A DNA stretch of 64,000 nt. Source: Flavobacteriales bacterium (GTDB lineage: Bacteria; Bacteroidota; Bacteroidia; Flavobacteriales; UBA7430). The stretch lies in contig JAKMFX010000018.1 of the NCBI GenBank assembly GCA_022425195.1, positions 1 through 64,000 of the forward strand, given 5' to 3'. Position numbers and translations under genes: made by a program. Under the pieces are notes generated by a model. It had not been told where the DNA came from. It made no database searches and was given only the letters and a program-made list of their open reading frames with translations. This document shows positions 44,825 through 53,988 of the stretch, piece by piece (position 1 is the stretch's first letter; the number at the start of each line of letters is the position of its first letter).

Positions 44825-46879
44825 TTAAAGATCTTCGTTATCGAGTTTTACAGCTTTCTTCTTCCAATTTTTTAGAAGTAGACTTTCCACAATTAATAAA
44901 ATCAAAGCTAAAAAAATGAACCTTTGCCACAAGGAAAAACCACTTCTGTATGCTTTTAAATTTTCTTCAAGGACGAGCCCTTCTTTTTCCCATAATTTAA
45001 GCTGAGGATGGTTTTCTGTGAGTTCAGACAAAATTTGATGTTCCCAGAGTTCCATTTCACTTTCATCGCGATCGTAGTTGAAGGAGATGACCTGTTCTGC
45101 ATCTTCATTTGACAACTTATAAAAGCCATCTTCATGGAGGGTGTTCTGAAATTTTAGTTGCGTCTTTTGTGGCGTTCTGTTCACCTCAGCGATAAGGTCT
45201 AGGTCAGGCTTTTTTTGAATCCTCCAAGGCTTATTGTTCTGTGGGGTGTTGATGTTGATACTGTGTGATTTTCCGAGCGTATAATAGATGGGGTTTGCTG
45301 TACTTTTTTGCAGCGCCATGTTGTAAAGCAAGGGCACAAATAATGCGTGATTTTCAAAATTATTACTGCTTAATTTCAGAGGAGAACTCAGCTGGTAAAT
45401 AATTCCCTGCCCTAGCGCATAGGATGCTATGAAGGCTTCTTGTGAGTTCAAAGTCATAACCCTTTCTTCTTCAGTTCTCCCATTGGTTTCAAGCTGGTAA
45501 TGAAGGTTTACCTTAGGGAGCTCATAGGAATTCGTCTGTTTTTCGAAAACCTCTTTAAAAAGAGAGTGTTGCCTGTTGATAGTACTTACTTTCAGTTCCT
45601 GTCTGTTGATTTCCCCGAAAGAGGCGATTTCCAATTCTTCACTAAGTCTTTGGTATGAAGATGTATTCAACTCTACAGGAGGGATGATGAGTAGGGCACC
45701 CCCTAGTTTTACATACGATTTTAATGTATTCACAAGCCCACTTGTTGGGTTTTCTATGTGTTCTAAAATCAGTAGGTCCTGGTTTTTAATCGTATTGAGA
45801 TTCAGCTTCCCAACCTCTGATGCTGTATAATCAAAAATCTCTTCTCTAAATACAGTTTTCAAGGCTTTGCTAGACGTATTTTCAAATACAGTCATGACTT
45901 TACTGGAAGGAATAACTTTGTAGTTAAAGTACAAGCGATTGTCAAAAGGGATGGATGCATCAACGAGTTCAAGATGGCCTTTTTGATTTCCACTTACTTG
46001 ATTCCTGAAGTTTACCGAACCCTTAGCCGTTTCAAATGCCTTTACAGACAGTGTGGTAAGCGCTTTAGATTTCCCGTTTAGGGTGAGTTTAACGCTGAGG
46101 TTGTCAAGGTCTTTGTCGGATGCATTGCTCACATAAAAATTTAGTACTTCATTTTGGTCCAAGTGATGGTTGGGAGATTCAAAGTAGCAGGAGTCTAGGG
46201 TGAGGTTTGATTGAGGGTAGGACTCAATAGGAAGAAGATGTGTGGTGAAGCTACTGTCAGTCGTGAACAATTCAATAGGGAAGTTCGCCTTTTGGAAATC
46301 GCTAATTAGGTATAGTTCTGCACTCGCATTGATTTCATTTTGTTTAAGCGCATCCCAACGATTTAGTATGGATTCCAAATTTAGGACGGAGGCAGTAATT
46401 TGTGTTTCATCGATGGCCAAAAGACAATTTTTCGCGTCTAGAAGGCGTTGATGTTTTCCTTGTAGGTCGTTGCTGATGAAAATAAACTCATCCTTACCCT
46501 TGTGTGCACTCAAAATAGTTCGGGCTTTATTTTTAGCCTGTTCCATCAAGATTCCCTTCTCATTTTCGGCTTCCATACTAAAGGAGTTGTCAAGGTAAAT
46601 GCCGATGATTTTTTGCTCCTTTTTAAGGGCTTCACCTTCATGAGTGTAAGGCTCGCAAAAGGCCAAAATGATTGCGGATAGGGCGGAGAGACGCACGAGT
46701 AAAAGAAGTCTCTTTTGAATCTGATTGATGTGGGTCTTTTTCTCCTGAATCTGCTTTAGGAAAGCAACATTACTAAAGTAGACGGTTTTGTGTTTTCGGA
46801 GAGAAAATAAGTGAATGATGATTGGGATGGCAAGTGCCAAAAACGCATAGAGGAAGTATGGTTCCAATAATCTCATCAA
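44825..46879 (-). CDS. BatA-domain membrane protein
   Basis: A 684-residue protein beginning with the BatA (aerotolerance regulator N-terminal) pattern: one helix (about 8-25), then LFSLRKHKTVYFSNVAFLKQI and a second helix (about 57-77). A VWA-like segment starts IGIYLDNSFSMEAE, with a DxSxS-type metal site. A long extracytoplasmic region and a final helix (about 650-670, RFIFLALILLIVESLLL) follow. Bat proteins act with MoxR ATPases elsewhere, but none is near. The dihydroorotase-like gene starts one base after its stop. Confidence 0.85.
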   Translation of the reverse strand: MMRLLEPYFLYAFLALAIPIIIHLFSLRKHKTVYFSNVAFLKQIQEKKTHINQIQKRLLLLVRLSALSAIILAFCEPYTHEGEALKKEQKIIGIYLDNSFSMEAENEKGILMEQAKNKARTILSAHKGKDEFIFISNDLQGKHQRLLDAKNCLLAIDETQITASVLNLESILNRWDALKQNEINASAELYLISDFQKANFPIELFTTDSSFTTHLLPIESYPQSNLTLDSCYFESPNHHLDQNEVLNFYVSNASDKDLDNLSVKLTLNGKSKALTTLSVKAFETAKGSVNFRNQVSGNQKGHLELVDASIPFDNRLYFNYKVIPSSKVMTVFENTSSKALKTVFREEIFDYTASEVGKLNLNTIKNQDLLILEHIENPTSGLVNTLKSYVKLGGALLIIPPVELNTSSYQRLSEELEIASFGEINRQELKVSTINRQHSLFKEVFEKQTNSYELPKVNLHYQLETNGRTEEERVMTLNSQEAFIASYALGQGIIYQLSSPLKLSSNNFENHALFVPLLYNMALQKSTANPIYYTLGKSHSININTPQNNKPWRIQKKPDLDLIAEVNRTPQKTQLKFQNTLHEDGFYKLSNEDAEQVISFNYDRDESEMELWEHQILSELTENHPQLKLWEKEGLVLEENLKAYRSGFSLWQRFIFLALILLIVESLLLKNWKKKAVKLDNEDL

Positions 46880-46922
46880 AGGGCAAAGTTAATGAATTTT
46901 CAAAATTGTGAAAGTCCAAGGG

Positions 46923-47681
46923 CTAAAACTTCTCATAAACGCCCAAGCCAAAAAGGGCAAAGTCATACTTAGCGGGGTCTTCAGGGCAAAATTTTCTGAG
47001 GTGGATATCAAGTTCCTTTACGGTTTTCCAATCGTTGGCTTTACGTTGAATCAGACCCAGTTTTCGACCCACATTGGCTGTGTGAACATCTAAGGGACAA
47101 GAAAGTTGATTGGGCTTGAGGCTTTTCCAAAGCCCAAAGTCAACCCCTTCTTTGTCGGTTCTTACCATCCACCTGAGGAACATGATCAATCTTTTTGCTG
47201 CTGAGCCTTTTAGTGGGTCAGAGACGTGTTTCTCTGTTCTTAAGGGGTGTTCAATACTGAAAAATACTTTCTTGAAATTTGAAATTCCTTCACTTAGATC
47301 TTCCTTATTTGTGAAAAAACAAGCTTCCAGTCCTTGGTGATTTTTATAGATGTTTCTCAGTGCTAAAATGAAGGTTTGAAAATCAACTCCTTGAAAGGTG
47401 CGGTGGCAGAAGTTGAGGGTGTTTTCAATCTCTTTAGACCCCGCATTCATGATAAAGTCATAGGGGCTGCCCTCCATGATTTCCATCATTCGATGTGCAT
47501 TTTTCATAATCATCGGTCTTCGACCCCAGGCTATGGTTGCACATAGAAACGCGGAAATTTCAATATCTTCTTTTTTGTCAAATGAATGGGGGATGCTGAT
47601 GGGGTCTTCAGTGATGAATTTAGGCTGAAGGTACAGCGCAACTTTTTCATCCAGAAATTCCTTGAGTTGCGCTTGATTCAT
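46923..47681 (-). CDS. TIGR02757 family protein
   Basis: A 252-residue protein of the TIGR02757 (DUF2400) family, widespread in Bacteroidota and Chlamydiae and without a defined role. Conserved blocks visible are AFLCATIAWGRRPMIMKNA, RLIMFLRWMVRTD, CPLDVHTANVGRKLGL and CPEDPAKYDFALFGLG. The helical fold has been compared with helix-hairpin-helix DNA glycosylases, so nucleic-acid work is possible but unproven. It precedes the BatA-like gene. Confidence 0.92.
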   Translation of the reverse strand: MNQAQLKEFLDEKVALYLQPKFITEDPISIPHSFDKKEDIEISAFLCATIAWGRRPMIMKNAHRMMEIMEGSPYDFIMNAGSKEIENTLNFCHRTFQGVDFQTFILALRNIYKNHQGLEACFFTNKEDLSEGISNFKKVFFSIEHPLRTEKHVSDPLKGSAAKRLIMFLRWMVRTDKEGVDFGLWKSLKPNQLSCPLDVHTANVGRKLGLIQRKANDWKTVKELDIHLRKFCPEDPAKYDFALFGLGVYEKF

Positions 47682-47718
47682 AAGTTTTCTACTTGATTTT
47701 GAGAGGTAAAATCAATCA

Positions 47719-48375
47719 TTAAGAGTTAACGATGACGCCGTCTTTCATTTCCAACATACGATCACTCATTTCAGCCAATTCGCGATTGTGGGTCACAATA
47801 ACAAAAGTTTGCTGGTATCGATCCCTGAGCTCAAAAAACAATTCATGCAATGCTTTGGCAGCCTCTGTATCTAGATTCCCTGAAGGCTCGTCTGCAAAGA
47901 CCACAGAGGGTTTGTTGATAAGGGCTCTGGCAACGGCTACACGTTGTTGTTCTCCCCCAGAAAGCTCCATAGGTTTGTGGTCCAGGCGATCGCCGAGTCC
48001 TAAATCCTTCAGAAGGACTTTTGCTTTATCTAAGGCTATATTTTTAGAAGTTCCTTTTATCCAGGCAGGAAGACAAACATTTTCTACAGCAGTAAACTCT
48101 GGGAGCAACTGATGGGCTTGGAATATAAAGCCAATCTCCTTATTTCTGAATGTCGATAAGTGTTTTGTGTTAAGTTGATGGGTGTTTTTGTTGTTGATGC
48201 TCAATATGCCTTTATCTGAAGCCGTGAGGGTTCCCAAGATGTGCAGTAAGGTGCTTTTGCCTGCTCCAGATGCGCCTACTATGCTAACAATCTCACCTTT
48301 ATCAACCTCTAGTGATACGCCCTTAAGGATCTCAAGTCCATCATAGCTCTTATGTATATTTTCAGCTGATATCAT
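47719..48375 (-). CDS. LolD-like ABC transporter ATPase
   Basis: A 218-residue ABC ATPase of the LolD/MacB/FtsE class. Walker A is GASGAGKST (about 34-42), the Q-loop lies in FIFQAHQLLPEFTAVENV, the signature is LSGGEQQRVAVARAL and Walker B is VVFADEPSGNLD, the GNLD ending being typical of LolD-type proteins. The most likely role is lipoprotein release from the inner membrane, but no LolC/E-type permease is in the window. It follows the DUF5916 gene by nine bases. Confidence 0.9.
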   Translation of the reverse strand: MISAENIHKSYDGLEILKGVSLEVDKGEIVSIVGASGAGKSTLLHILGTLTASDKGILSINNKNTHQLNTKHLSTFRNKEIGFIFQAHQLLPEFTAVENVCLPAWIKGTSKNIALDKAKVLLKDLGLGDRLDHKPMELSGGEQQRVAVARALINKPSVVFADEPSGNLDTEAAKALHELFFELRDRYQQTFVIVTHNRELAEMSDRMLEMKDGVIVNS

Positions 48376-48384
48376 TGTTAAAGT

Positions 48385-50844
48385 CTAGGGTTGTTTGTTA
48401 CGGATGTTTTTATTTTTCACTTGCTGGTAATCCAAGAAATATACCCATCTCAAAGATAGGTTGTTTCCCTGAGATTTTTCAAACAGCCTTCTTAAATTAT
48501 CGCGACTGCTGAGATTTGCGTCTGCGATGAGGTTGCTTACAGCGTTTTTCCATTGAAAGTTAAGTTCACTACCCGGAGCAAACCTCCAACTGCAGTTGAA
48601 GTCTACATTCCAAGTGTTGTAGTTCACGTTATAGATGGGTTCTTGATGCTCGTTACGAAGCGGAAAATCATTGGCGATCAAACCTCCATCTTTGAGCTCA
48701 AAGAATGCATTGTGCTTAAGTGTGGACCAGTAATGTCTGAGTTTTAAATGGAATGCTAGGGTCGAGTTTACTACATACGAGAGCTTGTAGACATTGGTCA
48801 CGGTTCGTCGGTTTCTTTCACTGAACAATAGGGCTCCTGATTCGTCAGTGATATTGGTGTAGTTTGAATCAAAAGCACGTCCTACGTTCTTTTTTTCCGT
48901 TTTGTGGGAAATGACATAAGACATGAATAAATGGTCATTGACTCGATATTGTGGAGCCCAGCGAATGTGGAATGCTTCGCTGCCAAACTCAGGGTTTGAT
49001 TCGTAACCAAAGCCCAAATCTCCTGAAAACTTCTTTCGGTCGTCTAAAGAATTCCACCAAAACATCTTTAATGTCGGGCCGTATCTAAAGACGTGATTCA
49101 AATCATTTGTTCTTGCTTCATAATAATCGTAGGTATCTCCAAGGGTGTGGTTTAAGGATATGCCGCTTGAAAAGAAGTTGGTGGCATAGAAGTCGAAATC
49201 TAACTCCAGTGATCTTTGGTGGAATTTACTTGGCGCGTAAAGCATTTGGTTGATGTAGCTGATCCTAAAATCGGCTTTCCTTAACTTCCCGATGGGCTTG
49301 AAAATGTGATAGGTGAGGTCTGCGCGATGTTGCTGTAAATTATTATTTTGCAGATAACCCAAGTCGTTTATATGGTATGTATCGCTGATGGTGTTTTGTG
49401 AAATCTTAAACCTAAAGTTACCATTGGACTTTTCAAGTCTTAGGTTGGAGGCAAATCCATCCGTTTGAGCGTTTTGCTCGAAAATGTGACTGTAACTTAA
49501 ATCTCCATACACCCGATATTGATTTCCCTTACTGGCAATTTGCACTTGAAGTTTTTCCACATTTGCATTCCGGGCTTTTCCTTTTCTGCTGACATTAGTA
49601 TTGGTAAAGGTAAGGTAGGAATTGTCATTTATTACCTGATCTACAACGAGGACGTTATAATTAGACAGGGGTTCTATCAAGGTTTCACGGTTTTCATTCG
49701 TTGTGGTGTCTTTAACGCTGGCGTATGTGCTTTGTGTGATCGCATTAAAAACGGCGAGGCCTAATCCTTTTGCAGTTCTTCCAGATATTTTTGAAGCATT
49801 GATCAGCTGAATGTTTGCTGGAGATTTTACGACAACCTCATTTGATTTGGTTTCTGGATGGAGGGAGGGGTTTGAGCCTATTCTTCGCGAGTAGAACAAA
49901 TCACCTTTGTTAAACATCTCAGTCCCTTCTGTAAAGAAGTTTCGGTTTTCATCCAAACGAATTTCGAAAGGGCTGACGTTAAGAATTTCATTGTCAAATA
50001 CCGTCTGGCCAAAATCAGGAACTAAGGTCATGTCGAGGGTGAAGCTTTCATTGATTCCATATTTCAAGTCAAGACCTCCGTTGATGTTTGTGTTTTTTTG
50101 AGATTCAAAGACGTCAAGGTAACTGGACAGGTAGGGAGTTAGCGACAATCTCATTGGCATGTTTATGTTCTCAATACCCTGAAGGGTTCCTGCCTGTGCA
50201 GCCCAGTTTGATTTACTCACATCAATTGGACTCCAGATGTAGGTTTCACCAGTTCTCTTTATGGTTCTGTTGATGTTGATTCCCCACTCTTGTTTTTTGG
50301 TGTTGGGAATCCTCAGGGCTGAATATGGAATTTCGACTTCAGCCGACCAACCTTGTTCATGAATTTTCACAGCACTTTGCCATACAGCATCCCAGTCCAT
50401 TTCTGTTTTGCCGTTGTTAGATCGAGAATCTAATTGAACTCCGGCCGCCGTTAGTGCAAACATAAATTCATTTTGGGCATCATTATAGGGGGTTATCCAT
50501 ATGCCAAACCAATCACAATTTTTATCCCATTCATCTCTGAGGCTATATTCTCTGGAAATAAGGTCTGGACTGGAGTCGTAAAAAAAGGCACTCACATACA
50601 AGGACTTGTCATCATAAATGAATTGAACTTCAGATTTCTGATCAGGTCTTTCCATTTCTCCGTTTCTAGGAGCGGTTTGTGTCCATTGATTAGCTACAGG
50701 GATCCCCGACCAGATTTCACGTTCCAAAACTCCGTCAATGACCGGGGCTTTATTTGTTCGAATCGCCTCTATGGATTTTGTTCCTGATTGTGCAAATACG
50801 ATTGAGCTTGTAAATAGGAAGATGAATTGTATAAGATGTTTCAT
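48385..50844 (-). CDS. DUF5916 outer-membrane protein with CBM9-like domain
   Basis: An 819-residue exported protein. A signal peptide (about 1-18, ending SIVFAQ) is followed by a carbohydrate-binding family 9-like beta sandwich (about 25-225; APVIDGVLEREIWSGIP, YVSAFFYDSSPD, WSAEVEIPYSALRIP). The remaining 590 residues fit DUF5916, with alternating aromatic strands typical of an outer-membrane beta-barrel. The ligand is unknown; a surface glycan or related compound is possible. It is the first of a seven-gene minus-strand run continuing to kdsA. Confidence 0.87.
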   Translation of the reverse strand: MKHLIQFIFLFTSSIVFAQSGTKSIEAIRTNKAPVIDGVLEREIWSGIPVANQWTQTAPRNGEMERPDQKSEVQFIYDDKSLYVSAFFYDSSPDLISREYSLRDEWDKNCDWFGIWITPYNDAQNEFMFALTAAGVQLDSRSNNGKTEMDWDAVWQSAVKIHEQGWSAEVEIPYSALRIPNTKKQEWGININRTIKRTGETYIWSPIDVSKSNWAAQAGTLQGIENINMPMRLSLTPYLSSYLDVFESQKNTNINGGLDLKYGINESFTLDMTLVPDFGQTVFDNEILNVSPFEIRLDENRNFFTEGTEMFNKGDLFYSRRIGSNPSLHPETKSNEVVVKSPANIQLINASKISGRTAKGLGLAVFNAITQSTYASVKDTTTNENRETLIEPLSNYNVLVVDQVINDNSYLTFTNTNVSRKGKARNANVEKLQVQIASKGNQYRVYGDLSYSHIFEQNAQTDGFASNLRLEKSNGNFRFKISQNTISDTYHINDLGYLQNNNLQQHRADLTYHIFKPIGKLRKADFRISYINQMLYAPSKFHQRSLELDFDFYATNFFSSGISLNHTLGDTYDYYEARTNDLNHVFRYGPTLKMFWWNSLDDRKKFSGDLGFGYESNPEFGSEAFHIRWAPQYRVNDHLFMSYVISHKTEKKNVGRAFDSNYTNITDESGALLFSERNRRTVTNVYKLSYVVNSTLAFHLKLRHYWSTLKHNAFFELKDGGLIANDFPLRNEHQEPIYNVNYNTWNVDFNCSWRFAPGSELNFQWKNAVSNLIADANLSSRDNLRRLFEKSQGNNLSLRWVYFLDYQQVKNKNIRNKQP

Positions 50845-50874
50845 GGTCGACTGATGCGCGTAATTAAAGGATTT

Positions 50875-51216
50875 TTATGAAGCGGGAAAAAACTTTTCTA
50901 AAACAAGGCCTTGCGCGTTCATGTCCAAATCATGAAAGACTTGGTAAAGTTCTTTGAGTTGATTGATTCGATCGATTTCATCTGGGGTTAAATCCCCTTT
51001 GAATGCAATCCCAGATTTAGAAGTTGTGCATACAAAGAAATCCATGCCTTCAATGTCTTTTAGGATGCCAAACTCCTTGGTTTCAAGTAAATAGTTAAAC
51101 CATTCATCTTGAACGATGAGAAGCATGTCCATGCTACTTACGGCCTTGAATGAGTCGATTTTAAAGCAACTGAGTACGTTTTCGAAAAACTGTTCTGCTT
51201 GGTTTTGTGCTTTCAT
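50875..51216 (-). CDS. Hypothetical protein, 113 residues
   Basis: Not recognised. It is acidic, without signal peptide or membrane helix, and mixed alpha/beta in appearance (MDMLLIVQDEWFNYLLETKEFG, KSGIAFKGDLTPDEIDRIN). It lies 30 bases upstream of the DUF5916 gene on the same strand and 82 bases downstream of the nitronate monooxygenase gene. Codon use looks like its neighbours, which supports a real gene. Confidence 0.65.
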   Translation of the reverse strand: MKAQNQAEQFFENVLSCFKIDSFKAVSSMDMLLIVQDEWFNYLLETKEFGILKDIEGMDFFVCTTSKSGIAFKGDLTPDEIDRINQLKELYQVFHDLDMNAQGLVLEKFFPAS

Positions 51217-51298
51217 GTGAAATCCTTTGCTACAAAGTAAAGGATTTTATCAATTCTAAGTTTGAAGGCGGGTAATTATTGTAATCCGGTGTGGGGTG

Positions 51299-52270
51299 TT
51301 ATTTTTTATATTGTTCAATAAGCTCTTGAACGACTTGCTTAACGGGTCGAATTGAGTTCACTCCTTCTATGGAGGGACCGGCACACCAAACTGTATCATA
51401 TGTGGTGTTGAATGCAGCTTTTCTTAGGGCTTTAGTCCCTTTCTGCCAGGTAAGCATTTTAACAAACTTTTTAAGTTTTTTGTTTTTGCTGAGTAGACTT
51501 TCAATAAAATTTCTTTTGGTGCCTACTTTTTGTACATAAGGGGTGTTGATGACGGTACAAGGAGATCCTGAGAGTTTTTCGGTAAGAACGATGTCCTTGG
51601 CCCCATAGTCTACAATCGCTTGTTTGTAGGCTTCAGATACATCAGCTTCAGTAGTGGCGATGAATGGACTTCCCATGGATATCCCACAGGCACCGAGAGC
51701 TATCATTTCTCTGAGTTGCTTCCCATTGGAAACGCCTCCAGCCGATATGATGGGGATCTTGCAAGCAGACTTTAGTTGAGGGATGAGCTGGTTTGCTGGA
51801 GTAGGGCCAGAATGACCTCCAGCTTCTTTATTTACAGCAATGATGGCGTCACAGCCCAATCGCTCAACCTTCTTAGCGTATGTTACATCAACCACATCAC
51901 AAAACACTTTGATGCCCTCTGGTTTACAGGCTTTAATGGTAGCTTCTGGACTTCCTAGTGAAGTGATGATGTAATCAATTTTAAGTTCAATACAGGTTTT
52001 AAGCTGCTGCTTGAATTTTATATTGGATTTGTTGACGATGAGATTTACACCTATGGGTCCCTTGCTTTTTGAGCGTATCTCTTGTATGGCTGAGCGAAAG
52101 GCATCATCAGTTCTAAAGTTTAAGGCGGGTATGCAGCCTGTAATTCCAGATTTTGATGCTTCGATGAGCATTTCAGTATTTGAGACTAAGAACATAGGAG
52201 CCATAATAATCGGGTGTTCAATACCCAGTATGTCACATAGCGATGGTGTGATGGAATTTGATTCTTTCAT
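51299..52270 (-). CDS. Nitronate monooxygenase (2-nitropropane dioxygenase family)
   Basis: A 323-residue FMN-binding TIM-barrel enzyme that oxidises alkyl nitronates such as propionate 3-nitronate in characterised relatives. Visible motifs are LGIEHPIIMAPMFLVSN at the N-terminus, VNKEAGGHSGP (family His) near residue 150, PIISAGGVSNGKQLREMIALGACGISMGSPF for FMN phosphate binding, and TVWCAGPSIEGV near the end. It is transcribed away from trmD; the 400-base gap between them holds both promoters. Confidence 0.9.
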   Translation of the reverse strand: MKESNSITPSLCDILGIEHPIIMAPMFLVSNTEMLIEASKSGITGCIPALNFRTDDAFRSAIQEIRSKSKGPIGVNLIVNKSNIKFKQQLKTCIELKIDYIITSLGSPEATIKACKPEGIKVFCDVVDVTYAKKVERLGCDAIIAVNKEAGGHSGPTPANQLIPQLKSACKIPIISAGGVSNGKQLREMIALGACGISMGSPFIATTEADVSEAYKQAIVDYGAKDIVLTEKLSGSPCTVINTPYVQKVGTKRNFIESLLSKNKKLKKFVKMLTWQKGTKALRKAAFNTTYDTVWCAGPSIEGVNSIRPVKQVVQELIEQYKK

Positions 52271-52562
52271 ATTGTGGTGTGGCTTTCCCTTCTAATTTAC
52301 AATTTTTTTGTGAATTGGGTCCTTTTCTACTTTTTCCATATTTGCTTTATGGGTGGATGAAGTGTTGTGGGGTAGGGCTGATTTTTGTTCCTATTTTTCT
52401 GTTTCATACACGTCTTTAGTTTCGAAATTTTAAACGATTTTTTATGCTTATCTCAGTCTTAATTTAAAATGACCCATTTTTTAGCTTCACAAAATTTATA
52501 TTAAATCATAGCTTCAGTTGTATTGTGTATTAATATGGATTACAGCAACTTGAGTGCAAAAT

Positions 52563-52578
52563 ATGACATCATGACATC
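52563..52578. repeat. Tandem octamer ATGACATC
   Basis: Two exact, contiguous copies of ATGACATC end five bases before the trmD -7 element, where a -33 contact or operator would be expected. Confidence 0.55.
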
Positions 52579-52582
52579 TACC

Positions 52583-52590
52583 TATTTTCG
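52583..52590 (+). promoter_or_regulatory. Candidate -7 element of trmD
   Basis: TATTTTCG, a TAnnTTCG variant, leaves a leader of about 75 bases before the trmD ATG at 52671. Confidence 0.4.
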
Positions 52591-52670
52591 TGTTATACCT
52601 GCTTGTTATCGGCTGTTTTATTCCAATTTTAAGAATGAATCATTCAGAAAATAATATGTATTTTAGCGGT

Positions 52671-53345
52671 ATGAGAATTGATATCATTACCCTGCATCCT
52701 GAACTACTGGAAAGTCCTTTTTCTGTGTCTATTTTGAAACGCGCCATTGATAAAAAGTTGGTCGACGTTGTTGTTCATCAGTTGAGAGATTATTCAGATG
52801 ATAAGCATCGTCGTGTCGATGATACTCAATTTGGTGGCGGCGCAGGTATGGTGATGTCTGTTCAACCCATTTCTTCGCTTCTCGATCAATTAATGTCCGA
52901 GCGCAATTATGATGAGGTGATCTACATGAGTCCCGATGGGAGTCGCTTTGACCAAGGTGAAGCGAATCAACTCTCTACGTGTTCGTCTCTTATCCTATTG
53001 TGTGGACATTACAAAGGAATAGATCAACGCATTCGTGATGTATACATTACCAAAGAGATATCCATAGGTGATTTTGTGCTTTCCGGTGGCGAGTTACCTG
53101 CTGCAATGGTTTGTGATGCGGTGATTCGCCTACTTCCTGGTGTCCTGGGTGACGAGACCTCTGCTTTGACGGATTCTTTTCAAGATGGTCTGTTAGCTCC
53201 GCCTGTCTATACAAGACCTGCAGAATGGAGAGGATACAAGGTTCCCGATGTTTTACTTTCGGGTCATGCCAAAAATATTGAAGACTGGCGTCACGAAGAG
53301 GCGGTGAAGCGCACGCAACTCATGAGGCCTGACTTACTCGAATAG
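52671..53345 (+). CDS. trmD: tRNA (guanine-37-N1)-methyltransferase
   Basis: Knotted SPOUT methyltransferase that modifies G37 of tRNAs and prevents frameshifting. The 224-residue protein begins MRIDIITLHPELLESPFSVSI; RVDDTQFGGGAGMVM, LCGHYKGIDQRI, EISIGDFVLSGGE and LPGVLGDETS are the knot and SAM-binding motifs. The open frame extends 27 codons upstream to a non-ATG start, but MRID fits homologues and the promoter position. rplS follows 193 bases later with its own leader. Confidence 0.97.
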   Translation: MRIDIITLHPELLESPFSVSILKRAIDKKLVDVVVHQLRDYSDDKHRRVDDTQFGGGAGMVMSVQPISSLLDQLMSERNYDEVIYMSPDGSRFDQGEANQLSTCSSLILLCGHYKGIDQRIRDVYITKEISIGDFVLSGGELPAAMVCDAVIRLLPGVLGDETSALTDSFQDGLLAPPVYTRPAEWRGYKVPDVLLSGHAKNIEDWRHEEAVKRTQLMRPDLLE

Positions 53346-53461
53346 ACTGATTTTCAAACTCTTTCATTATTTCCCTTTAACATTCTTACTCTACAGCATT
53401 GGCGCTTACAGATAAGTGTTAATTTTTATGGCAATAGGATAGACATAAGCATTTTATTTCG

Positions 53462-53469
53462 TAATATTG
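53462..53469 (+). promoter_or_regulatory. Candidate -7 element of rplS
   Basis: TAATATTG differs from TAnnTTTG at one position and lies 77 bases before the rplS ATG, leaving room for the leader hairpin at 53489-53520. Confidence 0.4.
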
Positions 53470-53488
53470 CACCCTTAAAATCTAACAA

Positions 53489-53520
53489 CTCAACCGCTGG
53501 CACAATACGTGGATGTTGGG
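53489..53520 (+). promoter_or_regulatory. Candidate L19 autoregulatory leader hairpin
   Basis: CAACCGC and GTGGATGTTG fold into a bulged stem (CAA/TTG, three-base bulge, CCGC/GTGG) with an 11-base loop in the rplS 5' leader. Ribosomal protein leaders for L19 have been described in flavobacteria; the match to that specific motif is from memory and needs a covariance search. Confidence 0.45.
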
Positions 53521-53538
53521 ATTTAAAAAAGAAAAGCA

Positions 53539-53889
53539 ATGGATTTATTAAAATTTGTACAAGACGAATTTGTTCCTAAGAATGAATTCCCTGAATTTGG
53601 AGCAGGTGATACCGTAACGGTATACTACAAGATTAAGGAAGGAGACAAAGAGCGTACGCAGTTCTTCAAAGGTGTTGTTATTCAACGTCGTGGGGCTGGA
53701 ATCACTGAGACGTTCACCATCCGTAAAATTGGTGCCAATGGCGTAGGTGTAGAGCGGATCTTCCCTGTGAATTCTCCAATTTTAGAGAAAATTGAAATTA
53801 ACAAGAAAGGTTTGGTGCGTAGAGCACGTATATTCTACCTTAGAGATCTTACGGGTAAGAAAGCTCGTATTAAAGAAAGAAGAGTATAA
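53539..53889 (+). CDS. rplS: 50S ribosomal protein L19
   Basis: A 116-residue ribosomal protein at the 30S-50S interface. Signature blocks are [43 protein letters not shown] and [13 protein letters not shown], and it ends in a basic tail [11 protein letters not shown]. The length is standard. It is monocistronic, with a leader hairpin candidate and a terminator at 53915. Confidence 0.98.
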   Translation: MDLLKFVQDEFVPKNEFPEFGAGDTVTVYYKIKEGDKERTQFFKGVVIQRRGAGITETFTIRKIGANGVGVERIFPVNSPILEKIEINKKGLVRRARIFYLRDLTGKKARIKERRV

Positions 53890-53914
53890 GAAATTTTTCG
53901 ACCCCAATAATAAG

Positions 53915-53940
53915 AAGGCGCCTTTATGGCGTCTTTTTTT
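53915..53940 (+). terminator. Rho-independent terminator of rplS
   Basis: AAGGCGCC pairs with GGCGTCTT (53915-53922 with 53928-53935, one G-U), loop TTTAT, then a run of T. Confidence 0.88.
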
Positions 53941-53988
53941 GTTTCTAAAACACTTTGCTTACTTTTATATTATAAAATATATATAATA

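Larger units (their letters stand above)
52271..52670. other. Divergent intergenic region upstream of trmD
   Basis: The region holds a tandem octamer (52563-52578) and a -7-like element for trmD (52583-52590). Nothing convincing was found for the minus-strand promoter of the nitronate monooxygenase gene. A short open frame continuing upstream of trmD is not conserved-looking. Confidence 0.5.

Noticed and set aside
53501-53515. Sigma-54-like TGGCAC before rplS
   Set aside because: The second half at N5 spacing is GTGG rather than TTGC, and the bases are better explained as the loop and stem of the leader hairpin.
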